From Nymphaea colorata (lineage: Eukaryota; Streptophyta; Magnoliopsida; Nymphaeales; Nymphaeaceae): a stretch of 64,000 nt of DNA. The translations under genes were made by a program, and so were the position numbers. Each line of letters begins with the position of its first letter. The stretch's first letter is position 1. The DNA lies in NCBI RefSeq assembly GCF_008831285.2, contig NC_045143.1:1709503-1773502 (forward strand), written 5' to 3'. The notes beneath the pieces were generated by a model. The model had not been told where the DNA came from. It worked only from the letters and a program-made list of their open reading frames with translations, and did not search any database. Below, piece by piece: positions 37,501-49,731 of this stretch.

Positions 37501-39279
37501 TAAAACTCACCACGTACAGGAGAATGCAATGCTCTTGCCCCCTCTTCATAACTGACAGGTTTAAGCCTGTTTATCGCAATTGGTTCTCTCTTTCATTCGT
37601 AGTCTAATATTTCTACAAGATCAATTATATTTCCCACAAAAGCTGCATAGATCAATAAGTCCTTGCACAGAGGAAATGGCCCATCATTTTGCAGATATCC
37701 GACAAAACATATTTGGCCTCTGATTTACATCGTCAGGCAGAACTATATGAAGAAAATGAGAGAAAAGGCTAATCTAGCACCTTGAGAATTGATGTATGAC
37801 AACAAAAGGAGAAGATGGTAGTGAAGGTTAGCGTACTCAGATTTACCAGGAGCTACCAATAAACGTAAGGAACACTTGAGAACCGTTGTTGATCACTAAT
37901 AAAAAAATGTTTCCGCCTAAAGAGGTGGCATCATGATAGGGAAGATTTCTGGGAGAGACAAGTTATCTATGCACCAACGATCGTCAGAGGCATCGAGATT
38001 AGTGTGATCCAGCCATTAGGCTAACTTTTTCGACCTCATCATGGTGGGAAGTTTTGGTTAAACGGTGAAAGGAAGAGTTTAATGATTTGAACATCTGCAG
38101 CCAATCAGAAACTGGAAATGCTGGACAGCTAGCCATTAAGACAATTATGAATCTTGGAGAACGTGTAAAGGTGTGGCAGTCAAAATAGCAGCACAATTCC
38201 AACTGATAGAAAAATTCAAGAAAGTGAAGACTTTTTGGTGCATTTTATCTATGATATGAAACAACAAAACAATAGCTTCTAAGAATCCAAGGTCATATAG
38301 CTTGCTGATTATTGAACAAGATTAGCACACAAGCAAGAAAGACGACCACGAACAGAGAAGCCTTCTGCACACTTGAGTTTCAAGCGAAAAGAAGCTTCCG
38401 TGCACAAGCAAAGCACATAAATGAAGTCTCATCAAGACCAATAACAGCAACATAAGCGTGCAAAGAGATACCACATCTGTTGCTATTCACAGAGGAAAAA
38501 GGGTGTCAGTATCATTGAATGTGAAGGTGACAGGCTAGAAGAAAAATTCTCGGGCGTTATATTGATAAGCTCCGTTCCTTTATTTGACTCTATATGAGCG
38601 AAAGAAGATTCTGATTAAAAGGCAACAGACATACATTTTTCTTTTCTTATAGAAGCCTTCATCGACGGAGAGGCAATGTCATCTGAATATGTCCAATTGT
38701 GAAGAAAAATAATGTTTCCTCAAATTTTAATTTTAACAACAGGGTGCTTTCCTCCTTTTCTTTACTCAAGTTGGTACCTCTGCTGATAGCATAGGATCCA
38801 CTATGGGAGTTTCACCTATGAGACGCACATTGCAAATAAAAACATGGCTGTACAAGCAGTGAGAGAGATACTTCTTTATTCAATAACGTGTTACTTATGC
38901 GATCAAGTCCCCGATGTGTAATAAGCTGCATAAAAATCATCACGACAGGTGAAAAGGCACGAGCAATGCCATTATGTTCCACTTCGACAAATTCAGTAGA
39001 GAGCACCGATCTGTGTATCGAGCCACTAACTTTCTTCAGATAATGGCAGGAAATGGCCACTGCACGCTGGATAAAGAGATAATGTCGCCAAGGTAATTAT
39101 AAGTTCAATAGAGCAAAACAAAACCAAAAGAAACGTGGTTATGAATGTCAACTATATCCATTTTATGGTTCAGAAAATCATGCAGCCGATGTCCACTTAT
39201 GTTATCAAACAACTTAATAGTCAAGGATAGAGCATGCCACTGCCTCACGGCCACTGCCACTGGCTTTTTTCAAATATAG

Positions 39280-39545
39280 GTGCATGTTTCTGTACCCTTT
39301 TTTTGTAGTAAATAAAATGCCTTATAATAGCTAAATAGATTGACCATCCACACATACCATATTTTGTTTATCCAATAAAGCAGCAGAATAATCTCCTTCT
39401 GAAGTACATAAAATTAGCCACTGGGAACATAAAAATTGAACCATTACCAGGGTGTCCAGTCTGGGCAATAAGCTTCTGTGCTTCTGAATTTTTTTAAATG
39501 GAAATGTAACATCTTCTTACATATGAAAGGTGCCTAGCCTGGGCC
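39280..39545. repeat. Direct repeat, copy 1 of the sequence downstream of the PPR gene
   Basis: Aligns with 40804-41083. Shared words include TATAGCTAAATAGA, CCAATAAAGCAGCAG, ATTACCAG, GTCTGGGCA and ATGAAAGG. Together with 40585-40800 it forms the first unit of an old tandem duplication. Confidence 0.85.
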
Positions 39546-39599
39546 ACCAATATCAGGGACCTCGGTTCTTAAAAGAAAGCAGCATTACATCAAAGTACA

Positions 39600-40560
39600 A
39601 ACGTGCATGCTGAGAAAATATCTTTCAGTATAACCATTCTCTCTCCCACCGATAGGCTGGGCGTTGGGCTCACGTCCCTTTTATTCAAAAGAAATAGTGA
39701 TATGTACAGGGGATGCAGGGCATCAAACTTACAGGAGCACAGAAAAAACAAGAAAGCAGAACCTCATTTCCCCCAAAAAAGTGAAACTTCAAGCCCAGCA
39801 AGCGCTCAAAAACAGCCCCAAAAATCACCGACTCTATTAGTTACAAAATTAACAATACTCAACAGACTCAACACATCCCTCTTGCTCAATTCATTCTCTA
39901 ACCAACCTCCCTGCTTCTGCTGTTATGAGTTTTTCTGTAATAACTAGTTGCCTGTTAAAATCTGTTGAGATTCCAATCAAATATTCTTCCCCCTATACGT
40001 CATCATGCTTTTAAGTCTCCTCCTTCATCCAGCATTGTTAGTTCTAAGATGCCAAACCTCCCTGTTGCTGCCATGATTCAATTTTTCCTGGTTAGGGTCA
40101 TTTCTGCAGTCTTTTGCTTCCTTGGCCTCCGTAGGTATCAATTGAAACGGTTCCATTCTGTAAGAGCGCCATAGAGCTGCAATGAATCTTCTGTTCCTAA
40201 ACTTATGGCATACACTCTGCGAGGAATTAGTTTGTACATCTGCATGCCTCTCATTTGCACATATAATGCCCGTTTTCAGGCAGATCTTGACCTTCTCCTT
40301 CTCCTCCTCTTTCCATTGGTTGGCGATAAAGGCCTGACGGCAGGTTCTCCAGCTATTGACTTCAAGCTGATTAAAAGATAAACTGTTACCATCTTCATGG
40401 AGATTCCTGTTTATTCCCCATCACAGCTTCCAACGAGTTACATGGAAGACCACCTTACAGCATCAGCTGAGCCATGCTGGCTTTATAGGAGTGCTCATTC
40501 ATGATCTGAATTCCTCTTTGATGCCAAGCCAAGGTATTCAAGATCTATTAAACTGTTTAA
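39600..40560. other. Segment present only in the first duplication unit (probable insertion)
   Basis: About 1 kb separates the two repeat blocks in copy 1, against about 170 bp in copy 2. No terminal repeats or recognisable coding sequence are seen. It may be an insertion in copy 1 or a deletion in copy 2. Confidence 0.45.
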
Positions 40561-40721
40561 CAAGCAAGCTCCATGTGTTCTTGGCCAGTGACTGTAAATC
40601 AATAGAAGGACAAGCAAGCAAGAAGATCAGAAATAAACATCTTCTGGCGCACTGATACTTCAGGATTTGAATAATCAGGATATACTTAAGGGAATCTACA
40701 GGAAAAAAGAACCTTTAAAAG

Positions 40722-40800
40722 TTAGAATCCTGATCTTGGATATTCCTTGTGGCTCACCGCTTCCTGGTTTCTTTCCTGCTTGATTACTCGGCTCTTAGGA
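40722..40800 (-). pseudogene. Broken duplicate of the PPR gene C-terminus
   Basis: The minus-strand reading ends NQEAVSHKEYPRSGF-stop; the real gene ends NQEVVSHKVYPRSAF-stop. Similarity continues into the 3' flank (40585-40721 against 41245-41426) and stops near 40800, where the second repeat unit begins. There is a small internal deletion relative to the real gene. With only about 25 codons and no start it is a non-functional tail. Confidence 0.85.
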
Positions 40801-40803
40801 ACA

Positions 40804-41083
40804 CGTACATGTTTCAGTACCTTTTTTCTTTAAAGTAAGCAAGAAAATTTTATTATAGCTAAATAGACTGCCTATCCATACATGGCACATTTTGTCCATC
40901 CAATAAAGCAGCAGCATGATTTCCTCTGAAATATATCAATTTTGCAATCGGAACATAAACATTACCAGAGTGTCTAGTCTGGGCATCTGGGCAATAAGAT
41001 TCTGCAGTTCCGTATTTTTAACTAGCAATGCGACATCTCTTCATTAATTCATATCATGAAAGGAGAGTGGCCTCGTCCACCGA
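40804..41083. repeat. Direct repeat, copy 2 of the sequence downstream of the PPR gene
   Basis: Partner of 39280-39545. It lies between the broken C-terminal copy and the real PPR gene, as expected for a tandem duplication. Confidence 0.85.
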
Positions 41084-41426
41084 GGGTTCGGATGTTAAAA
41101 AGTAAAAGAGAGACGCATTGATTTCCAATTACACCTTTTTTATATTGATCATTGAAGAAAAGTTCAATAAGAATTACACGCAGAGAATCTCTATTTTTCT
41201 CTCTCTCTCTCTTTTTCTTTTCTGGATGAAGATAGATAGATACTGTACATTGATAGAAGGATAAGTAAAACGAGTTCTCTCCCTAGAAGGACAAGGAAAA
41301 TGAGAAGATAAGAAATAAGAATCTTCCGGCTCACCGATACTTCAGGATTTGAGCCTGGTTACAAGATCACTCTTACAGGACAAAATTGGGATAAGTACAT
41401 CTACATTAACAAAGAACCGTTATAAG

Positions 41427-43145
41427 TTAGAATGCTGATCTTGGGTACACCTTGTGGCTCACTACTTCCTGGTTTTTCTTCCTGCTTGATCTAGGCCGAG
41501 CCTTACTGGGCTTCTTAGGCTGAGCAGCGCTCCTATATGCGGTCGATGGTGAATCCATAATGCTCGAGAGCTCCTGAATCGAACAAGAGCTGCTTCTTTG
41601 CATCTTTCCGAGAAGTATGTAAACTTTGTCTCTTAGTCCCTGCTCCAGAAGGAGGTTCCTTAATACCTCACATGTACTTGTATAGGGTGGGATCCCTTCG
41701 TCTATCATAAGCTCAAAGAATCTACAAGCATCCTCAATCTTTCTTTTCTTGCAGAGCCCATGAATCATCACAGAGTAAGTAGCAACTGACGGATAAAATC
41801 CCCTTTTTTCCATCCCATCCCAAACTTCAAAGGCCCTATCAAACCTCCCAACTACGATTAGCAATTTCAGCAACATGTTATAAGTATGCCTGTCAGGATT
41901 GCATGATTCCTTGTCCATCCGTTTTAGGAGTCTCAAGGCTCTGTTCACCTCTCTGAGCTCACAGTGAACTGCTAGAATCGAATTGTAGCTCCAGGTGTCG
42001 GGATTCAAGCCATTGCCGACCATTTCATCAAGAATTGCGTAAGCATCATCAACACTCTGGTTCCTACACAGAGCCTTGATCATTGAATTGTAGGTGAAGA
42101 CGTTGGGAATGAACCCGTATCTTCTCATGCGATCGAACACCCTCGTGGCCGAATCGATGTCGCCGGAATCGCAGTGGGCACGAACAAACACGCTGTAACT
42201 ACAGACATCCGGAACGAGGCCGAACCTCCCCATATCTTGAAACGCTCTGTGGGCCTCATCGATCTTCCCTGACTTACATAGGGATCCCAGTAAAGCATTG
42301 TAGGCGGCGACGTCCACGACGCCGTTGCGGTCGATCAATTCGTCGAAAAGCCTCTGCGATTCGCGGTAATTTCCTATCTCACCCCACCCACTTATGAGGA
42401 TGGTATAGGGCTTGGGGTTCACCGGAAATTCAGGCTTCACCTCGTCAAAGAACTCCTGCGCCTGATTCACCAGATCGTTCTTGCAGAGGCTGAAGAGCAG
42501 TTCGTCGAGATCGGCCGCCGTAGGCATGATTCCGAAATCAGACATCCTCCGAAACGCTCTAATGGCGTCCCCCGGCAGAAGAGCCCTGGCGTAGGAACGG
42601 AAGACTACCCAGAAGATGTCGTTCGTTGGCTCGCAGTAGCCACTGGTCTTCATCTGAAGAAGGAGGTCCCATATGAGAGGGAACTGCTTGGCGGCGCCAA
42701 GGATATCCACGATTATGTGGTAAGACGCCCTGCTATGGGTTACATTTCGGGAACGGGAGGCCCACAAAAAGAAGCGAAAGCAAGGAGTCGCGAGGTTGCT
42801 GCATTTCTTGAGGGAATCCTCCACCATCTCCGGCGAGATATTGGACGGAAGACCGTCGAGCGCCGATTCGAGGTCATGGTGGGGCTGGCGGAAGTCGCTC
42901 AAAATCCGGCATATGTCGTTCACGCTCTCCTCCAAAGACACGGCTCGGACGTTTTCAGGCAGTGGGGAAACACCAATCTCCCACGAAAAGTGGGCCTCAG
43001 GCAAGGATTTGAAGGAGAAAAATCGGAGAGAAGGGATGGACAGGGGAGGAATCGTCCGAAGGAGAACCTGGCGACCGAAGAGAAGGCGGAAGGGGACGCC
43101 ACTGCTTCGCCCGCGGGAGAGAAGACGGCCGGCGATCGAGAGCAT
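41427..43145 (-). CDS. Mitochondrial P-class pentatricopeptide repeat protein, At1g52640 type
   Basis: RNA-binding PPR protein, expected to act on organelle transcripts; its RNA target is not known to me. It is a single exon of 572 aa. The N-terminus MLSIAGRLLSRGRSSGVPF.. is basic and amphipathic, typical of a mitochondrial presequence. Residues about 75-115 match the pre-repeat region of At1g52640. About ten 35-residue PPR motifs follow from about 140 to 510, for example DVAAYNALLGSLCKSGKIDE and NVFTYNSMIKALCRNQSVDD. No E, DYW or SMR domain follows; the basic tail (KARPRSSRKKNQ) ends at the stop. Highly similar blocks such as PDRHTYNMLLKLLIVVGRFD and MIDEGIPPY support orthology with At1g52640 (recalled, about 520 aa). 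The frame is intact. GC content is far higher than in the flanks. Antisense open frames over 42717-43329 are shadows. Confidence 0.97.
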   Translation of the reverse strand: MLSIAGRLLSRGRSSGVPFRLLFGRQVLLRTIPPLSIPSLRFFSFKSLPEAHFSWEIGVSPLPENVRAVSLEESVNDICRILSDFRQPHHDLESALDGLPSNISPEMVEDSLKKCSNLATPCFRFFLWASRSRNVTHSRASYHIIVDILGAAKQFPLIWDLLLQMKTSGYCEPTNDIFWVVFRSYARALLPGDAIRAFRRMSDFGIMPTAADLDELLFSLCKNDLVNQAQEFFDEVKPEFPVNPKPYTILISGWGEIGNYRESQRLFDELIDRNGVVDVAAYNALLGSLCKSGKIDEAHRAFQDMGRFGLVPDVCSYSVFVRAHCDSGDIDSATRVFDRMRRYGFIPNVFTYNSMIKALCRNQSVDDAYAILDEMVGNGLNPDTWSYNSILAVHCELREVNRALRLLKRMDKESCNPDRHTYNMLLKLLIVVGRFDRAFEVWDGMEKRGFYPSVATYSVMIHGLCKKRKIEDACRFFELMIDEGIPPYTSTCEVLRNLLLEQGLRDKVYILLGKMQRSSSCSIQELSSIMDSPSTAYRSAAQPKKPSKARPRSSRKKNQEVVSHKVYPRSAF

Positions 43146-43220
43146 AATCGCCGTCGGAGCGCGACGAACTCGGCTTGGTTTGGTTTACGTGGGTTCGAGC
43201 CGACCGGACATTCGCGAACT

Positions 43221-43357
43221 TGGGCCGCTCGAGAGTGAGCGCTCGGGCGCTGGTAATGGCAGACGGACGGAGAAGCCCTGCTGATCGGTTCGGTTCAGTC
43301 CATACAAAGCTTAGTTGGGCTCGACCCATTTGCTCAAATGAACCGCAAAAATGGGCC
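43221..43357. promoter_or_regulatory. Cluster of TGGGCY site II elements in the PPR promoter
   Basis: TGGGCC at 43221-43226, TGGGCT at 43316-43321 and TGGGCC at 43352-43357, about 75-210 bp upstream of the PPR start. Site II elements are bound by TCP factors and are enriched in promoters of plant genes for mitochondrial proteins. Confidence 0.5.
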
Positions 43358-44032
43358 GGGCTAGGGCCCCAAAATCAGTCCTTGGGCGAGCCTGAATTTC
43401 GGGGTCGGGTTGGGGTGAAATAACATATATATGATTATATTTATTGTATTCATATATATATATATATTACTATAATTGTTACATTATAAAATATATTTAT
43501 ATTATAAAAAAACTAACTGTTACATTCTTTGCTTCAGTGAGCAATTCTTCATTACATGTAATATAAGGTGGCCAACTATGCGTAGGACTAACTCCTACAA
43601 ATCTAACTCCAACCCAACTTGGCAGTGTTGGCTTGGTCAATAGATTGATTGATTCATCTAACAAGATTAAACTAGGGACCACATTTAGCTTACCGGATTA
43701 CCGATGTGATTTTTGCCTTGCGAGCTTACACCATGTTTGATTTGATCTTGAACTCCAAGTTGCATTGAGCGGCTTATATGACTAGTCCGTGTAAGTTTCT
43801 AACTAAGACTGACTGAATTGACTCGATAAATGACAACATAAATTAATAGACAACATGCAATATCCAAACATTGTAATAACCCACAATGGTTTAGTAAATG
43901 AAACTGCAAATTCCACGCGTTTCGAAACAACATCTAAAATCTTGTAATTAGTTTTCAAGAATATCAAGGAAAGCATCAGACATCTCCAACTATAATTCTA
44001 AACGCCCTCTCTCCTGCATATAACAATGGAGC

Positions 44033-44054
44033 TCTCTCTCTCTCTCTCTATATG

Positions 44055-44128
<74 letters not shown>
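44033..44128. repeat. CT/TA/TG compound microsatellite
   Basis: A CT run, then TA interrupted three times by TG, then a TG run. Confidence 0.95.
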
Positions 44129-44326
44129 CTTTCCAGATGTGTCGGACATACCCACCCAGAAACTGCATGCTGCATGCCTAATACGACTCATTTCAATTGT
44201 TTTTTTGGTTCTGTAAGAACTTTTGAAATCCTCTTTGCTGTAGCAGTGAAATTTATGGTACAAAGAAATTAAATTTTCATCTGTTTATAAGCTGCATGCC
44301 TATCATTTCTGGGCTTTCACTCAGTA

Positions 44327-44545
44327 ATGGAGATCAAAATGCATTACAAGTGCTTGTTAATTTGGTTCATATGGAAGCAAAGAAGCCAGATTATCTTCAA
44401 AGATCAGGTGTTTGAAAGCATAGCGAGGACGCGTCTTGAAAAAGTCAGAAACTACCTTTTCACCTGTAGACAGCAATGGCAGTTTTGGCCTTTTATTTTA
44501 AGTTTACTTCAGCCTGTCTTGATAGTTTTAGTGCAGGTATAGCCT
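44327..44545 (+). mobile_element. Possible LINE reverse-transcriptase C-terminal remnant
   Basis: The 71-codon frame contains LLIWFIWKQRSQIIFKDQ, which resembles the W-x-IW-x-(E/Q)RN-x-(I/R)-IF block near the C-terminus of plant LINE reverse transcriptases. No other LINE domain is nearby. Recalled resemblance only. Confidence 0.3.
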
Positions 44546-46708
44546 CAGCTGTCATCAAAGCAGTCGAAGTTCAAAACTCATGAAATTGGTTCCTGCACAG
44601 GGAAAAACATCTATATATCCTCCAGGTGAGGGTACCAGCCTCGGGCTTTTATGTCGCCATGAATGCACGTAGTTGTCACTATAAGAATGTGGCTTCCTCA
44701 TCTAAGAAACAAGAAAGGAGCTCCATCTAGCCAGAATCATGGTGATATTAGAGAGATGTAATTAATGCAATCCATGTAGGGAAAGATAGGCCCTTTCTTT
44801 TCTGATAGCAGCTTTTGGAATTAGCTACAAGTTTTCTTTGCTGCAAACACACAAATTTTCTATGCTCAATCACATACTTAGGTTGTCCATTTTGTCTGAC
44901 CAATGCTGTTGGAAAGGCCCACTGTTCTCCAAGAGCGCCTTTCAGAAATAGCTACAAGTTTTCTCTGCTCACAAATATAAATTTTCTGCGTTCAATCACA
45001 TAGATTGTCCATTTTGACAGATCAATGCTGTTGGAAAGAAAAACTGACTGGTGTCCTAATGTTGAATCTTTGGAACTGTGAAGTGCGAACATTGTAACGA
45101 TCATACCCCATCACTGTTGGCGAAGGAACAAATAGGTGTGCCCCTTACATCCTACCTTTCAAAGAAAAACATCTCCGAGAAAGTAGATGCTTTCTGAAAG
45201 AGCCTTACACATGACTCGGTTTTACAGGGGGAGAGGTTAGGGTTGAGTAGTCGATTTCCTCTCCAATAGAGCACCTTGCATGTATATTGATGAATTTAAA
45301 CCAGAAAGAAATACTATTCTTGGTGATCAGCTCTGTCTTAAGGTGAACCATGACAACTTTCATTTAAATCTCTGGTACGTCGCTGTATGGATAAGCTTTG
45401 AATCGTCCTTAAACCGCTTATCTTCTTTTTGGCATTATGGAGGACTGATGAACAAGCGTGTCTGAGACAGGTGTCAGGCTTTTGGCTCAATTGACATCTA
45501 TTCATGAACTAAGTAAGATTAAGCTATTTTGGATACTATCCAGGAGCCAACTACACTGATCTGAAGAACTCATGAGCACCATCAGTTGATCAATGGCAGA
45601 GGTAGCAATGTTGTGACAGCATGCCTGGCCATTTTCTGCAAACATTTTTCACCACTTCATTTCAAAGGAAGCAAGTTAATAAACAATGTGCGTATTCTTT
45701 TCAACAGGAAACCAGTATAGAACCAATAGAGGAAGGGAAACCTTTCAACGGCAACCACGTTGCGATGCAAAAAGTTGGGTTTGAATCAGATCTGCTATAG
45801 CAGCTAACAATATGAAAGCGACTGATCATCCCAAACCTGACTGTGTGCATTGTTATATGGTAACTACCACTACCACGACTGTTGAGCCTAAACCTAAAGC
45901 AGAACATACTGTATTTAGATGATTATAGGCCACATTGGTAGTGCCAAAAGCGCGCACTGGAGTTACTGCTCTCTTCAGCTCTTGGCTCCCAATGTGGTCA
46001 TGGATGCACTCAAAGACATATTTCAGTATTTAATGAAAGGTAACAGCGATCCTCTACAGTAACAGTGATGCTCTATTTCTGTAACTGAGGACCTTACTGC
46101 TATGGAACCCTCGCATCATGGTAGGAGCTTGAACCCCGGGTGGACTACTTACTGGCAATTATGATAATATTTCTTCCATGTATGCTTGATTCCAACAATT
46201 TTAAGAATGCGTCACCACTAACTGTGTGTCGATCTCACTCCCTCTCTGGGAAACCCATCTCACTCGTGGTTTTTGTTGATGTAGAAAGGCCAAGCGCTCC
46301 TTGTCTGCTAAGAAGTATACCCTGCTTCCCTCTCTTTAAAGAGAAACATTTGTAAGTTTTGAACTCCCGAAATCTCTGTAACTCACTGACCTTAGCGAGG
46401 TCCCCCTAATTAAGTGAGGACGAATCATTCAAAATTCATATTTTAGGTTAACATGAAAGCTACCAGCAGCCTGTTGGGTGGCTGGAACCCACTTAGAAAT
46501 TTCACTGTAAACCTGCTGGGTCAACAGGTCCCCAGCGCTCCCTTTTTCCAAAAAAAAACTCGCTCATGAGCCCCACTCCCTGGAGTTGGAAACAACCTAT
46601 GGAATTTTTTTTACCGCTGCACCCATGAGGGATTCCAATAAACTGTACCTATATGGAGTCAGAAATCAGCAGTTGCTCTCTAGTGCGAGTAGGTGCATTT
46701 TGGCTTTC

Positions 46709-46894
46709 TAGGACGGAGGCAGAAGTTTTTCATGAAAGGGAGCCGAATTAAAGTTTCATATTTTGATGTGGGTCAAAATATCATTTTTTAAAATTTTTAT
46801 ATAGAACGTGAAATTTTTAAAAATTTTACATGTAAACTTTTTTTTTTGAAGCAGGGCCATGGGCCTTGCAGGCCTTACCCTGGCTCCGCCCCTG
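46709..46894. mobile_element. Degenerate hAT-like non-autonomous element
   Basis: The right end TGGCTCCGCCCCTG is an intact form of the widespread CAGGGGCGGAGCCA terminus. The left end TAGGACGGAGGCAGAAG is a decayed version. The interior is AT-rich. Flanks share TTGGC, a weak hint of the original 8-bp target duplication. Confidence 0.55.
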
Positions 46895-46991
46895 TTGGCG
46901 AATGACCAACCTCCTGCATCACTCCTCCACCATGATAGCAGCTGTTGGCGAATGACCAACCTCCTGCATCACTCCTCCACCATGATAGCAG
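46892..46991. repeat. Perfect 50-bp tandem duplication
   Basis: CTGTTGGCGAATGACCAACC.. begins at 46892 and again at 46942, and the two 50-bp units are identical. The first unit overlaps the last three bases of the hAT-like remnant. Confidence 0.95.
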
Positions 46992-48834
46992 TTTCAGAGA
47001 AGAGATACCCAAAGAAGCTAAAACCCGTCTCGGTTTCTCCATTGTCATTAGGGTTCAGGGTTGTTTACTTACGTGAATTTACGGTTACTTCATTTAACTC
47101 AAGAGTAGTGTCTGCCATACTAAGTTAGGAGGTAGGGGTGATGGGACAGTCGGTTTTCAGCTAAACCCTGTTATGGACTTGATTTTAACATGAAAATTAG
47201 ATTTGAAAACTTCTTTTGGTGCTAATACTGGGGTGACTACATGGTTCTAGCGTCACTTAGAGGTCCCCTAGTGAGGTAGAGTGAAACAAAAGCTCCACAG
47301 GATCAAGCCAAAGTTCCAGCCGATGTCCAGGCTATCTGCTACTGTGGTAAAGCAATTGAAATTTAAAATCACAAACTCAAGGATGCAGTGAAAAGCATAT
47401 GATGACTACCATCCAGCGGTGGAGTCAAAAAATTATACTGAGGCTGGACACCCAGGTACCACCATCGGCCATAGCAAGGGAGAGAGCCATTTGCTCACCA
47501 AAGACCTGAAACTTATATTGAGAATGCTCAGGTTAAGGTGCGCAGCTGCCATCCGCTACTGCAACTCTATGTCCGGTAAGTGAAAATTTCCGTAAGATTC
47601 TTTCCGATCAAGTAAAGCCATCGTTTCCCTCTTGAGTATTCTCTTTCCTTGGTTCTTGTCACTAAATTCTCAAGGATTGGTGTAAACTCTGCTTGAAACA
47701 GATGACAGACGAAGTTTACACGTTTGTAGAGGTGTGAGTAGCCAAATCCTGGATTTTTTGGTCACAAACTATACGTGATGGTATCTGACAGATTCATATT
47801 TTATTGTACATACAATGAGATAAGTGTGTGCATTTCCTTATACACAGCAATGGAAAACAGGGCGTAGATGATTTGAGCCTGACCAGTTTGCCGCCCCCAA
47901 CATGGAAGGTAGCTTAAGCAAGATTTCATAAACCATAGGTGCAAAAGTCCACTTTCACTGCATCAGAGCAGATCTATTCATCTGCCATTCACATCTTCGA
48001 ATGGGGTCTGGCCCGCTGACCTTCAGTTACCCAAATCTAAACCAATATTGCTACATTAAGTGGTAGAAATGAGCAGGAAACAGTGGCATTGTCGCGCTTA
48101 TACAGATGATTATCTATTAATAACACTTATCACATTCTAAGATCTGCTTAATGTTTTAAAAACTCTAGAGTAGAATCTCTTAACAGTTTCTCGAATGAAT
48201 ACTTTCCCTTTTCAATTTATTACATTGAGAAACTGCACCTAGGTAAGAAAGTACTTGGTTGTGCAGTAAAACCACGTGGCTATTACCCTCCTTAAGAATA
48301 AATACATGCTTTCGTGATGTGGGTAGACCAACTGGATCTCCGTTTCACTGCGTCAATGCCCTTGTGGTCAGTACAACCAGAAAACCAGTGGAAAAGGAAT
48401 ACCAAGGGGGAAAAGTGGGGTCATGTAAAAAGAGTGATTTGTAGAACAGCCCCACGCTGTGATCACAACTGGTGCCCCACGTGATCCACCAGCGTGCTGC
48501 TCACATCTCAACCCCATTAAAAGCGTCCTTCGACTCCTCAAAGGCATCGTGCTGCTCCAGCAGTAGCCGAGAATCAACTCAAAATCTGGTGGAACTTGAC
48601 CAGATTCATGACACCCCCCTCCTTCCCATAGTACCAAAAGTACCGTCATCCATTGTACTACACAGCAGCAGCGAGCCGAGCTGCCTTGCATCAAGTCCTT
48701 GGGTTTATGAAAACACCCACACTTGAATTGTTTTAGTACAAAGGTTTGGCTGCCACATTGTCCCCCACAGGAGGCTAGATGGGTCCACCTCAACTGGCAC
48801 CTGCCCAACAGCCACCAGCCAGCCACAGAACCTG

Positions 48835-48839
<5 letters not shown>

Positions 48840-48877
<38 letters not shown>
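48840..48877. repeat. (GA)n microsatellite
   Basis: An uninterrupted GA run of about 17 units. Confidence 0.95.
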
Positions 48878-48882
<5 letters not shown>

Positions 48883-49686
48883 TTGGTGTCCTGAATGACC
48901 AAGTTATAGAGTTGGGAAGTGAAGTAATTCGTGGACTGAATTGATGCAATTCATACCAAGCTCAACTTTAATCGGTTAAATAAGCCAAGGAGCTGAACTC
49001 AAGTTGGGCCTGAAGGACTAGTTAGTCGAGTAAGCACAAGCGTTTTGTTTCCCTCATTATCTTTTATGTGCCCACATCCTTTGTTGTTCTTCCCATAAAT
49101 CCTGCTTGCTGCTTACATGTTTGCCTCATGAAATGGTTTCTGGTGATATCGTACTCCAGTTAGGCTCCTACGATCCTATAAGCTAAATCAGATTCACAAT
49201 CTTTCTAGCTCAACTTCAAGTCAAACTTCTGCCAACCTCTTTATATGCAAATATCCGTCAAACAGTTCCTTTCTTTTTTGACTTCTTTCTGAGCAAACTG
49301 CAAAGCAATTACTCTTGGGGGTAAGGGCCAATCTTACAGTTTATTAAGAGCTGAGTTCAACTGAGGGAGCTACATAGGTGCTAAAAGAATTAATTGAAGT
49401 GAGCCCAAAACATGTCTGCATGTAGGTTTGTCCAACTCATTTTTCCTGCACCCCTTACCACTCCACATTAACTATTTCCAGGAAGCTGTGGTAAAAAAGT
49501 TGTGCAAAAAGAAATGTAGTACAAAGATATTTCAAGATCCACCAGCTGTGTTCATGACGCGTGGGACCTCATCTAAACCGGGCTAAAAAAAAAGGTTCTT
49601 CTGTACTAATCTCTATGAAAGATCATGTGATGCCGTTCCTTAAAAACAGTGGAACAAGAGCCAGATTCTGCTCAAGTTCATGAACA

Positions 49687-49687
<1 letters not shown>

Positions 49688-49730
<43 letters not shown>

Positions 49731-49731
49731 T
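49688..49731. repeat. (CT)n microsatellite
   Basis: CT run with one CTTT interruption. Confidence 0.95.

Larger units (their letters stand above)
30850..39270. other. Gene-poor intergenic region
   Basis: About 8.4 kb without a supported gene. It contains a CT/TA microsatellite next to a hAT-like remnant (32460-32691), a second CT/TA run (34494-34539), a moderately GC-rich patch (33100-33420) with a short signal-peptide-like frame that could not be extended, and otherwise unstructured AT-rich DNA. Confidence 0.5.

Noticed and set aside
42717-43329. Several long frames antisense to the PPR gene
   Set aside because: Shadows of a GC-rich coding region; no independent features.
48368-48949. 193-codon minus frame in GC-rich DNA
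   Set aside because: It includes a GA microsatellite translated as Ser-Leu repeats, and no recognisable domain. It may be part of a retroelement non-coding region, but this cannot be shown.
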